A DNA stretch of 64,000 nucleotides from an uncultured Verrucomicrobiota bacterium. Lineage in GTDB: Bacteria; Verrucomicrobiota; Verrucomicrobiia; Limisphaerales; UBA9464. A program made the position numbers and the translations under genes. Below, piece after piece: positions 31,777 through 40,777 of this stretch (its first letter is position 1; the number at the start of each line of letters is the position of its first letter). The stretch covers positions 36,683 to 100,682 of the forward strand of contig CAIVQB010000085.1 of NCBI GenBank assembly GCA_903907925.1, in the 5' to 3' direction. The notes under the pieces were generated by a model. It made no database searches and was not told the origin of the DNA. It was given only the letters and a program-made list of their open reading frames with translations.

Positions 31777-32819
31777 GATGCAGCCTCCGGCCTCTCACGA
31801 ATGGGCGAAGCGCCTCGACCGGGCCAATTTCCAACCGACCGCAACGCGACCTGCAGCAGCAGACACACCGCCGCCAATCCCAGCGGGACGGCATACAGTT
31901 CAGCGTAGTTTTTCATGTCATCGTGCGCTGCCGCCTCGGCCATCGGGGCCAGAACCTCGGAACGGAGGCGTTCCAGCGCGTCGCCCCCTTCCTGAAGCCG
32001 GTAATAGCGCCCACCGGTGACCGCCGCAAGCCGTTGAAGATTGCTCTCGTTCAGGCGAGAGGTCACTTCCTGTCCGAAGCTGTTCTTCGCCACGCCGCCA
32101 TAATAACGGTTCAACGGCACCCGTGCGCCACCGGGCGTTCCCACTCCGACGGAACACACCACCACCTTCTGCGAACGCGCCAGGCGTCGGGCCATTTCCA
32201 CCGGGTTCCCTGCGAGATCTTCACCGTCCGACACCACGATCACCAACCGCGGAGAGATCCGGTTGCTCAGGAAATACCGCCCGGCCCGATCCAACGCCGC
32301 CGCCAGGGAACTGCCGGGATCCTCCAGGACATTGGGATCGATGTAGCGCAGCGTGGTCCGCAGCGCCGTGGTGTCGAAGGTCAGCGGCGCGTTGAGGTAG
32401 GCGACGCCGCTGAAGGTGATCAGACCGATCCGATCGGCGCGGGTGCGGTCGAGGAACTGGTCGATCGCATTGGTTGCGGCCGCCCAACGGCTGGGTCGGA
32501 CATCCGTGGCCAGCATGGAACGCGACGCATCGAGCGCGATGAGATAGGGAACGCCCTGAAGCTCGCTGGCCTTGTCCCGCCGATACCACATTGGCCGCGC
32601 CAACGTCACCAGCAGGAGGCTCGGCAGGAGAACCCGCGTCAGATCCACGATGCGTTCCCGGACCGCGGAAAAACCCGGATCCGCCCAGGCCCGCGTCCCG
32701 GAGCCGGCGAACACCGCCAACCGCCGCCGTCGGGCCCGCGCCGACAGCCGCAGGAACACGATCATCGCGATCACAACACCAAGTGCGAACCACAGAATTC
32801 CGGGATGTCCAAATCTCAT
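31773..32819 (-). CDS. VWA-domain membrane protein (BatB-like)
   Basis: A 348-residue protein with membrane helices at about 8-24 and 60-77 and a third near 315-330. A von Willebrand A domain spans roughly 90-300; its metal-ion-dependent adhesion site DASRS (97-101) is intact, with the second-site T in LTFDTTALR and SDGED. This is the middle-helix/VWA/terminal-helix layout of BatA/BatB. It overlaps its neighbours by four bases on both sides, so the block is translated in step. Function in other phyla is linked to oxidative or envelope stress tolerance; the mechanism is unknown. Confidence 0.87.
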   Translation of the reverse strand: MRFGHPGILWFALGVVIAMIVFLRLSARARRRRLAVFAGSGTRAWADPGFSAVRERIVDLTRVLLPSLLLVTLARPMWYRRDKASELQGVPYLIALDASRSMLATDVRPSRWAAATNAIDQFLDRTRADRIGLITFSGVAYLNAPLTFDTTALRTTLRYIDPNVLEDPGSSLAAALDRAGRYFLSNRISPRLVIVVSDGEDLAGNPVEMARRLARSQKVVVCSVGVGTPGGARVPLNRYYGGVAKNSFGQEVTSRLNESNLQRLAAVTGGRYYRLQEGGDALERLRSEVLAPMAEAAAHDDMKNYAELYAVPLGLAAVCLLLQVALRSVGNWPGRGASPIRERPEAAS

Positions 32820-33781
32820 GGGATTCCCTTCCGCAGCCAGCCGAAGGCTACGAATTCAATGCCCCACAACACCAACGCCACGGCAACCGTTTCGGGAAAC
32901 AACTCGCGCCAGGTCACATGCCGTTTTTGGATCAATTCCCGTTTCTCCAACTGGTCGATGAGCTGGTAAATGCCCGAAAGTGCATGCGCGTCGTTGGCTT
33001 GGAAAAACTGGCCACCGGTCATCCGGGCCACCTTGTTCAATTCGTGATTCGCCGCCGCCGAGGGCGTGACCATCTCCGGCCCGATCAGGATGGTGTACAC
33101 CTTGATCCGTTCGCGAACTGCGACCGGTGCCATTTCGACCGGCCGGGGTCCCGCGGAATTCTCACCATCAGTAATGAGGATGATCACGCGGCTGCGGTCG
33201 CTGCTTTTCTTGAGGAAGGTGGTACTCGCGGAGATCGCCCATCCGATGCCGGTGCCCGTCGCCAGTTCCGCCTCGCGCATCGCTCCGATCGCCCACGCAT
33301 GATCCAGCGTCAGCGGGCTGACCAGCCACGGAGTCCGCGCAAAGCAGACAATGCCGATCCGATCGTTCGGGCGGCCTTTGACGAAATCCGTCGTGACGTG
33401 GACCAACGCCTCCTTGCGACTGACGCGATGGCCGTTCAAGCGGAAATCGGTCTCCGCCATCGACCGCGAATAATCCAGCGCCAGCATGATGTCGATGCCC
33501 TTGCTCGGATCCGGAATGTCCCCGCTGGGAATCCGCGGGCGGGCCAGTGCGGCGATGATGAAGGCGAGCGGCAGAAGCCCTGCGGCGACGCGCATGCGGC
33601 CGGAGTGACGGCGCGGTTTGCGTCCGAGCCCTTCGAGTCCACGCAAGGTCGGCACCGCCACCGACGGAAGCGGTCCCGTCCGCCCCAACCGCCACGCGAG
33701 CCACGGCAACACCAGCCCGAGCAGGAGCACCCACGGGTACTCGAACTCGAATCCCCCGGCGAAGGCGAGCAGGGCCATCAC
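32816..33781 (-). CDS. VWA-domain membrane protein (BatA-like)
   Basis: A 321-residue companion of the BatB-like protein: N-terminal helices at about 15-33 and 65-80, a VWA domain about 95-280 with MIDAS DYSRS (103-107), TDGENSAG and a conserved VPVAVRERIKVYTILIG-like strand, and a terminal helix near 298-315 (WRELFPETVAVALVLWGIEF). The two VWA proteins are paralogues and are expected to form a membrane complex facing the periplasm. The gene has 4-nt overlaps at both ends. Confidence 0.87.
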   Translation of the reverse strand: MMALLAFAGGFEFEYPWVLLLGLVLPWLAWRLGRTGPLPSVAVPTLRGLEGLGRKPRRHSGRMRVAAGLLPLAFIIAALARPRIPSGDIPDPSKGIDIMLALDYSRSMAETDFRLNGHRVSRKEALVHVTTDFVKGRPNDRIGIVCFARTPWLVSPLTLDHAWAIGAMREAELATGTGIGWAISASTTFLKKSSDRSRVIILITDGENSAGPRPVEMAPVAVRERIKVYTILIGPEMVTPSAAANHELNKVARMTGGQFFQANDAHALSGIYQLIDQLEKRELIQKRHVTWRELFPETVAVALVLWGIEFVAFGWLRKGIP

Positions 33782-34305
33782 GGCGTCCCTCCCGTCCGGG
33801 CTTGTCCGCTGCGGATGAAAGTCTCGGCGGCATCCAGCAGTTGATCCCCTTCCCCGGCGGTGGCCTTTTGCCGGGCGAATTTCACCCGATCACAGAACCC
33901 GAGAAACTCTCCCAACCGGGCACGCTGTCCGGCGTCGAGCGCCTCGTGCACCGCCGCCGCGCCCAGGAATTCGCGGGTGGTTTGGAAACGAATGTGGAGC
34001 CGGAATCGCCACTCCACATATTCCCGGAGCACTTCCGAACAGGCGATGGCCAGCGCATAACTGTCGAGGGTCGCACGGTCCTGTCGCAGGCGGGCGAGTC
34101 GGGCCAGGAATTCCGCATGACGATCCGGCAGCGGTGGCAGAGCCGTCGACACGGCGGGAGGGGACGAGAGACGCCGGACCAGCCATCGGACGAGGGCCAC
34201 GACGAGCAGCAGCGCCACCACGAAGATCGCGATCGCCAGCGGCGACTGCCACCACGGCGGCACCGTCAGAAGGGTGAGGTCCTCGACCAGATTGGTGCGG
34301 TTCAT
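33778..34305 (-). CDS. DUF4381-like membrane protein of the Bat operon
   Basis: A 175-residue protein with one transmembrane helix (about 24-46, AIAIFVVALLLVVALVRWLV) and a cytoplasmic-like helical domain containing LARLRQDRATLDSYALAIAC and EVLREYVEWRFRLHIRFQTT, then a segment EFLGFCDRVKFARQKATAGE, typical of DUF4381 proteins between DUF58 and VWA genes. Function is unknown; it probably belongs to the MoxR/VWA membrane assembly. It overlaps DUF58 and BatA genes by four bases each. Confidence 0.8.
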   Translation of the reverse strand: MNRTNLVEDLTLLTVPPWWQSPLAIAIFVVALLLVVALVRWLVRRLSSPPAVSTALPPLPDRHAEFLARLARLRQDRATLDSYALAIACSEVLREYVEWRFRLHIRFQTTREFLGAAAVHEALDAGQRARLGEFLGFCDRVKFARQKATAGEGDQLLDAAETFIRSGQARTGGTP

Positions 34306-35210
34306 GCGACACGGCGGCGTGCCGCCTGATCGAGAAACTTCTGCAACCGTTGCGGCCAGGGTTGATCGATTCGCACCTCAAGGGCTGGGACCCGACCGGA
34401 CCGGAAGGTCATCATGAGGTTGGCCGAATGTTCCGCCGCACGGGCCGCGTAGGCCGATCGGACCGCGGAATCGCCCGTGTCGATCTCCAGAACCTCGCCC
34501 GTTTCGGAATCCTGAACCAGTGCCCAACCCACCTCCGGAAGTTCCAACTCGCGTCGATCCACCGGGCGCAGGGCAACCACGGTGTGACGCTGATTCGTCG
34601 CGCGCAGGGTGCGCTGCCAGTCGAGTTCATCGGGATCATGGAAATCCGAAACCAGGAACACGAGGGCCGGACGATGCAGCAAATTGTTCAGGAAGCGCAG
34701 GGCCGTTGAAATGGAAGTGCCCGACGATTTGGGTCGCGTGTAGAGCAGTTCGTGCAGCAACCGCGTGACGTGCGCCCGGCTTTTGCGCGGCGGCACATAG
34801 CGTTCGATCCGGTCACTGAACATCAGAAGTCCGACCCGGTCGCCATCGCGAACGGCGCTGAAGGCCAGCGCACCGGCCAGGACCGCGGCGAGTTCCCTCT
34901 TGGTGGACGCGGAGGCTTCCTCATCGCCGGCGGTTCCAAAATGGCCGCTGGCCGAAACATCCACCAACAGCATCACCACCAGTTCGCGTTCCTCGACGTG
35001 ACGCTTGATGAAGGGCTTTCGAAGCCGCGCGGTGACGTTCCAGTCGATCCGCCGGACGTCGTCGCCGGGGACATATTCGCGGACATCGGCGAAATCCATT
35101 CCTCGCCCCTTGAACACGCTGGTGAACCGCCCGCCCATGAGCTGTTCGCTCACCACCCGGGCGCGCACCTCCACCTGCCGCAGGCGCTTGAGATAATCGG
35201 ACGGAAGCAT
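34302..35210 (-). CDS. DUF58 domain-containing protein
   Basis: A 302-residue soluble protein. The DUF58 hallmark is complete: FADVREYVPGDDVRRIDWNV (about 41-60) followed by TARLRKPFIKRHVEERELVV, and a VWA-like fold with VDVSASGHFG (about 84-93; DxSxS MIDAS). It is encoded between the MoxR-side unknown gene and the DUF4381 gene. In MoxR/DUF58/VWA systems the AAA+ ATPase is thought to act on the VWA-type partners in metal insertion or complex assembly. No transmembrane segment is seen. Confidence 0.9.
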   Translation of the reverse strand: MLPSDYLKRLRQVEVRARVVSEQLMGGRFTSVFKGRGMDFADVREYVPGDDVRRIDWNVTARLRKPFIKRHVEERELVVMLLVDVSASGHFGTAGDEEASASTKRELAAVLAGALAFSAVRDGDRVGLLMFSDRIERYVPPRKSRAHVTRLLHELLYTRPKSSGTSISTALRFLNNLLHRPALVFLVSDFHDPDELDWQRTLRATNQRHTVVALRPVDRRELELPEVGWALVQDSETGEVLEIDTGDSAVRSAYAARAAEHSANLMMTFRSGRVPALEVRIDQPWPQRLQKFLDQAARRRVA

Positions 35211-35225
35211 CGCGGTGGGGCGGAC

Positions 35226-35693
35226 TCACTCCATCTTCCGGCGAATCCAGACCCGCAGGCGATCCACGGGATGCCCGCGCAACGCCAACAGCGCCATGTC
35301 GGCATCTGGACCGCGGTCGCCGTAACGCACAACGATGTCGGTGAGCCGACGACGGGTCTGCTCGGGATCCGGCACCGGAACGCCACCGGGTTCCTTCACG
35401 TAATGAACGCCCGCGAGAACCTGATCGTACGGTCCGCCGGGTCGGGACGGTGCCGGCAGAAGGAATTGTTTTTCAACACCAGCGGCGTCGGTGATGGCCA
35501 CGCCGATGGCTCCCGCTTCAGCCACGTAATAGTCGATCGCCACCTTGGTGAAGGGTTCCTTCAACGCCCGCAGGGCGGGATACACCCGGGCATCGTCGTA
35601 GCGGCACGCCGATTGGAGCGTCACCGCGGTGACGACCGCCAACGCGATCCCGCCGACGACCACCACGATGCGAATCTGATTCTTGAGAGTCAT
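35226..35693 (-). CDS. Single-pass membrane protein between moxR and DUF58, uncharacterised
   Basis: A 155-residue protein with an N-terminal membrane helix (about 8-27, IRIVVVVGGIALAVVTAVTL) and a soluble domain with no motif that I recognise. It contains one Cys near the helix end (SACRYDD) and a charged C-terminus (RLRVWIRRKME). ATG at 35693 is chosen; a GTG at 35735 would overlap moxR and extend the N-terminus by 14 residues. Its position inside an otherwise standard Bat-type operon suggests an accessory of the same envelope machine. Confidence 0.68.
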   Translation of the reverse strand: MTLKNQIRIVVVVGGIALAVVTAVTLQSACRYDDARVYPALRALKEPFTKVAIDYYVAEAGAIGVAITDAAGVEKQFLLPAPSRPGGPYDQVLAGVHYVKEPGGVPVPDPEQTRRRLTDIVVRYGDRGPDADMALLALRGHPVDRLRVWIRRKME

Positions 35694-35724
35694 GCGAAGA
35701 GCGTTCTTTCGAAGCGAGCCCGGC

Positions 35725-36723
35725 TCAAGGAACACGAACCTTGCCCAGCAGCGTCTGGACGATGGATTCGGTCGTGATTTCGTCGGCCTCGGCCTCGTAG
35801 GTGAGCAGGATGCGGTGCCGGAGAACGTCGGGCGCGATCAACTTGATGTCGTCCGGCGTCACATGGTCGCGGCCTTCGAGCAGGGCGCAGGCGCGTGCGG
35901 CGAGGGTCAGGTTGATGGTGGCGCGCGGGCTGGCACCGATCCGGACCAGGCGTTTCAATTCCGGTGAAACACCCTTGCCCGCCGCGGCGTCGCGGGTGGC
36001 GATCACCAGGCGGACCACGTAATCGCGCACCAACGGATCGACGTGAATCTGATTCACCAACGATTGGAACCCGAGAATCTCCTCCGGCGAAACCACCGCG
36101 TTGAGCTGAAGATTGGGAGACGTTGAAGCCATGCGATCGAGGATCACCAATTCCTCGGCAGCGCTGGGATAGCCGACGATGACCTTCAACATGAAGCGAT
36201 CCATCTGAGCCTCGGGCAGCGGATAGGTTCCCTCCTGTTCGATGGGATTTTGGGTGGCCAGAACGAGGAACGGCTTGGGGAGCGGCCAGGTCTGGTCGCC
36301 GATGGTCACCTGTCGTTCCTGCATCGCCTCCAACAGGGCGGACTGGACCTTGGACGGCGCGCGGTGGATTTCATCGGCGAGGACCAGGTTGGCGAAGATG
36401 GGTCCGGTCCGGGTCGAATAGGTTCCCTTCACCGGATCGTAGATCAGCGAGCCCGTGATATCGCCGGGCAGCAGGTCGGGTGTGAACTGAATCCGCGCGA
36501 ACTGGCAGTGGGTCGCCTGGGCGAGCGAACTGACGCTGGCCGTCTTGGCGAGACCCGGAAGGCCCTCCAGCAGGACGTGGCCGCGGGCGACCAGCGAAAC
36601 CAGGAGGCGATGGATCAGGTCGGACTGGCCGACGATCACGCGGGCGATCTCGGTGCGGACCTGCTGCAGGTGAAGGCTGGCCGCGGTCAGTTGGGCGGCG
36701 AGTTCCGGGGACGGAGTGGACAT
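35725..36723 (-). CDS. MoxR-family AAA+ ATPase
   Basis: A 332-residue ATPase of the MoxR subgroup. Walker A is GLPGLAKT (54-61), Walker B is LVLADEIHRAP (about 113-123), sensor 1 is LATQNPIEQEGTYPLPEAQM, and the sensor 2 arginine lies in GASPRATINL. It starts at ATG 36723; the frame is open another 144 bases upstream but that extension is unlike the family. It leads the operon that runs to the orphan HigA gene and diverges from enolase. Family members act as chaperone-like assembly factors for VWA proteins. Confidence 0.93.
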   Translation of the reverse strand: MSTPSPELAAQLTAASLHLQQVRTEIARVIVGQSDLIHRLLVSLVARGHVLLEGLPGLAKTASVSSLAQATHCQFARIQFTPDLLPGDITGSLIYDPVKGTYSTRTGPIFANLVLADEIHRAPSKVQSALLEAMQERQVTIGDQTWPLPKPFLVLATQNPIEQEGTYPLPEAQMDRFMLKVIVGYPSAAEELVILDRMASTSPNLQLNAVVSPEEILGFQSLVNQIHVDPLVRDYVVRLVIATRDAAAGKGVSPELKRLVRIGASPRATINLTLAARACALLEGRDHVTPDDIKLIAPDVLRHRILLTYEAEADEITTESIVQTLLGKVRVP

Positions 36724-36725
36724 AG

Positions 36726-38249
<1,524 letters not shown>

Positions 38250-38300
38250 GTCTACGACGGGGCCGCGGCACCCGACGTGCGCGGTTCGCTTGTGATTCAA

Positions 38301-38332
38301 CCCCCGGAAGTGCCCACGGCTTCCGGGGGTTT
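38301..38332 (+). terminator. Rho-independent terminator of enolase
   Basis: A perfect 10-bp stem (38301-38310 CCCCCGGAAG with 38320-38329 CTTCCGGGGG) encloses a 9-base loop and is followed by a short T-run. It begins 51 bases after the enolase stop. Confidence 0.82.
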
Positions 38333-38423
38333 CCATGTTCGAGTAGCGAAATCCGACATGGCAATATCCGGCGTTGACCGTCGCCATCGGGGCGTCAAGC
38401 CTTACATCGACCACGGACCACTG

Positions 38424-39404
38424 ATGATCGATCTCTACTTCCAGACCCGATTAATCACCCGAGTGTCCCGTTCCTTCCTGGCACTTCTCCTTATCGCCGG
38501 CGTCGCCTTTACGGGCATTCCATTTTCCGGCACGGCCCAACCTTCCCCCCCGCCGCCGTTTCGTCCGATGCAGCTTCCCGGACTCGACAACGTCTATTCC
38601 GTCGCCGGTCGGTTTTTGTCCGGTTCCGTTCCCCACACCGACGAGGGGTTTGCTGCGCTCGCGCGCCTGGGAGTGAAAACCATCATCAGTGTCGATGGCG
38701 CCACTCCCGACGCGGCTGCCGCTGAAAAGTTCGGCATGCGCTACGTGCATCTTCCCTTCGGTTACGACGGCATCCCGGGTACCAACGCCGTGCAATTGGT
38801 CAAGGCTGCCCAGGCGTTGCCCGGGCCGGTGTACATCCATTGCCATCACGGAATGCATCGCGGTCCGGCCGCGGTGGCGGTGATGTGTGAAGGCGTGGCG
38901 GGCTGGGATGCGGCGTTGGCGGATCGCTGGATGCGCCTCGCCGGAACAGCGACCAACTACACCGGCCTCTATCGGGCGGCGGCCGATTTCAAAATGCCAT
39001 CCGCCGCGCAACTGGCAGCCGTTTCCACCAACTTCCCGTCCCACACACCGATCAATTCTCTCGCCGCCATCATGGTGAAGGTCGACGAACACTGGACCTC
39101 ACTGAAGGCGGCGCGAAAGACTGGTTTCAAGGCCCTGGTGAATCCGCCCGGTACCCTTCCGGCCGATGCCGCCCTTCAACTCCAGGAATTGCTGCACGAA
39201 GCCCATCGGACCGGCGCCGGCGCGGCGCGCGGCGCGCGTTTCGAAACGGCGCTGATTCAAGCCGACCAGGCGGCCACGGAATTACACCACGCGTTGGACC
39301 AGCTCGGCCACACGCCCGGAGCCGGTCAGGAATCCACCGCCCGCGAAGCCTTTGATTCCACCTCCAAATCTTGCGCATCCTGTCACCGGGATTTCCGTGA
39401 CTGA
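38424..39404 (+). CDS. Phosphatase-like (CX5R) domain fused to a C-terminal haem-c domain
   Basis: A 326-residue protein with an N-terminal hydrophobic segment (17-36, probable export signal). Residues about 50-190 resemble a dual-specificity/tyrosine phosphatase: GVKTIISVDGATPD, then the P-loop IHCHHGMHRGP with Cys140 and Arg146 (CX5R). The C-terminal half (about 205-326) is helical and ends in CASCH (317-321), a single covalent haem-c motif followed by only five residues, resembling the C-terminal CxxCH of cytochrome c-prime/c556. ATG at 38424 is chosen over an upstream frame extension. A cytochrome gene follows. A periplasmic redox-linked phosphatase is an inference; the phosphatase fold could also be inactive. 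Confidence 0.75.
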   Translation: MIDLYFQTRLITRVSRSFLALLLIAGVAFTGIPFSGTAQPSPPPPFRPMQLPGLDNVYSVAGRFLSGSVPHTDEGFAALARLGVKTIISVDGATPDAAAAEKFGMRYVHLPFGYDGIPGTNAVQLVKAAQALPGPVYIHCHHGMHRGPAAVAVMCEGVAGWDAALADRWMRLAGTATNYTGLYRAAADFKMPSAAQLAAVSTNFPSHTPINSLAAIMVKVDEHWTSLKAARKTGFKALVNPPGTLPADAALQLQELLHEAHRTGAGAARGARFETALIQADQAATELHHALDQLGHTPGAGQESTAREAFDSTSKSCASCHRDFRD

Positions 39405-39529
39405 ACGGCCACGTCGCCGGCACGGCAGCGGGTTTGGCTTGCCCGAATCCGGAGTCTCCTTTTCTAATCTGTCCCCGCAGCGAACCTAATTCACACTCAT
39501 CGCAGAGAATCCATCGATTCGACGTTTCC

Positions 39530-39916
39530 ATGAACTCCACTCTCCGTCTCACGCTGGCCTCACTGGTCGCCGGCACCACCGCAGCCGTCCTGGTCACCCA
39601 GGCCGTTGAAAAGCCCAAGTACACCACCCAGGAAGTCATGAAGACTCTCCACAAGGGCAAGGACTCCATCGGCAAGCACGTGATGGATGGAAACGGCACC
39701 AAGGAAGAGATCCACAAACTCCTGGAATACTATCCCTCCCTGCTGCTCAACGAACCGGAAAAAGGTGACAAGGCGGAGTGGAAAAAGCGAGTGACCGCGC
39801 TGCTGGCCGCCACCAAGGCCCTCGACAAGGGCACCCCGGGCGCGCTGGAGCAGTTCAAGGAAGCCGTCAACTGCAAGGCCTGCCACCAGGCCCACAAGCC
39901 GGACAAGGAACACTGA
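39530..39916 (+). CDS. Small exported c-type cytochrome (c-prime/c556-like)
   Basis: A 128-residue protein with a signal peptide (about 1-26, RLTLASLVAGTTAAVLV). The mature part is helical and Lys/Glu-rich, and has one haem site CKACH (115-119) nine residues from the C-terminus. The four-helix, C-terminal-haem layout resembles cytochrome c-prime/c556. The preceding gene ends in a similar helical region plus CASCH, so the two are probably functionally related. No electron donor or acceptor is visible. A terminator and REP-like pair follow. Confidence 0.82.
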   Translation: MNSTLRLTLASLVAGTTAAVLVTQAVEKPKYTTQEVMKTLHKGKDSIGKHVMDGNGTKEEIHKLLEYYPSLLLNEPEKGDKAEWKKRVTALLAATKALDKGTPGALEQFKEAVNCKACHQAHKPDKEH

Positions 39917-39921
39917 TCTCT

Positions 39922-39976
39922 CGCCGGAGTTCCGCTCTTCAGGCGGCTCAAGGAACCGCGTCAACGCGGAACTCCC
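39922..39976. repeat. REP-like inverted pair after the cytochrome gene
   Basis: GGAGTTCCGCTCTTCAGGCG at about 39927-39946 is followed by AACCGCGTCAACGCGGAACT(CC) at about 39954-39975, an imperfect inverted copy. Each unit itself folds (CCGCGT-ACGCGG). The same unit, GGAGTCCCGCGTTNACGCGG, is inverted at 40765-40738 and present at 18877. It fills the space before the terminator. Confidence 0.65.
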
Positions 39977-39986
39977 CTCGAAAGCT

Positions 39987-40027
39987 ACCCCCGTCGCTGG
40001 TTCTTCCGGTGCGGGGGTGTTTTTTTA
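39987..40027 (+). terminator. Terminator of the cytochrome gene
   Basis: ACCCCCG (39987-39993) pairs with CGGGGGT (40012-40018) and is followed by GTTTTTTT. The stem is 7 bp with an 18-base loop that can form extra pairs. The 338-base gap from 39917 to 40254 holds this terminator, the REP-like pair and otherwise no gene. Confidence 0.75.
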
Positions 40028-40254
40028 GCGAACGAAAACGAGAAGACGGGTGGACGGGAAAACGAGCGCATCGCGTCCCCGTCGATTCAACGGCGCACCC
40101 GGCGGCGGAAGTGCTTTGCGCCCGCCACCGGGTCTGGACAATCTCCGCCAAACTGACAACCCTCAAGTAGCGCTCGGGACTCTCATATCGCACGGAGATG
40201 GTTGCACGGCTCGATCAAATGGGTCCCTTTGTGTGGGCCTGGAGGAATGAATCT

Positions 40255-40608
40255 ATGAAATCTATTCAACGAACTCCTCATTGGATCGTGGGCTTGCTCG
40301 CTTTCGGTTGCTGGCTGTCCGTGAGTGGTTGCGTAGGTGATGGTAGAATTATCGAGTACCGGAATGTACCCGCGGGCCAGGTTTTGGCGGATTGCCTCCA
40401 GATGCAGGGAGCCGAGTGCCTGGTGGATTCCAGAGTCAAGGCGGTTCAAGTGTTGATTACCATCCCGGAGTCCTCTCCTCCGACCGCTGCCGAGGTACGC
40501 CGACTCATCGAGAAGGCGTTGCTGGTGCAGGCTCGGATTGTTGTCACCCGTCTGGATGCCAAACGAGTATCAGTCACCTTCAACGACGCTTTGCCAACGC
40601 CCCGTTGA
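40255..40608 (+). CDS. Putative lipoprotein with secretin/TonB N-domain-like fold
   Basis: A 117-residue exported lipoprotein. The ATG at 40255 is preceded by a clear Shine-Dalgarno GGAGG (40241-40245), rare in this window. A lipobox (WLSVSGC) follows a hydrophobic segment. The mature part contains IIEYRNVPAGQVLADCLQMQ and VQVLITIPE, followed by VRRLIEKALLVQARIVVTRL, a beta-alpha-beta arrangement like the short N-terminal domain of secretins and TonB receptors. Function is unknown. Its base composition is lower in GC than neighbours. Confidence 0.68.
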   Translation: MKSIQRTPHWIVGLLAFGCWLSVSGCVGDGRIIEYRNVPAGQVLADCLQMQGAECLVDSRVKAVQVLITIPESSPPTAAEVRRLIEKALLVQARIVVTRLDAKRVSVTFNDALPTPR

Positions 40609-40691
40609 CAGCGTAGCAGGGTAACGTGTTTCACCACCTTGGAATTAAGCTCGGGTCAACTTCAGCTCGGATGACCTGTCAAACGTGAAGC

Positions 40692-40765
40692 GGAGTTCCA
40701 CCTTCAGCAAACGCGGTCCGGGTACGGTACGCCCGCCCACCCGAGCCGCGTGAACGCGGGACTCC
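40692..40765. repeat. REP-like inverted pair between the lipoprotein and the propeller gene
   Basis: GGAGTTCCACCTTCAGCAAA(CGCGG) at 40692-40716 and the inverted unit GCGTGAACGCGGGACTCC at 40748-40765 (within CACCCGAGCC...CTCC, 40738-40765) form a looser version of the pair found at 39922-39976. It lies 13 bases from the stop of the minus-strand gene at 40778. Confidence 0.5.
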
Positions 40766-40777
40766 GGTGCGGGCGGA

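Noticed and set aside
30283..31908. A 541-codon plus-strand frame opposite the BatE-like gene
   Set aside because: Antisense of a TPR gene with 4-nt coupled neighbours; Leu/Arg-rich shadow without domains.
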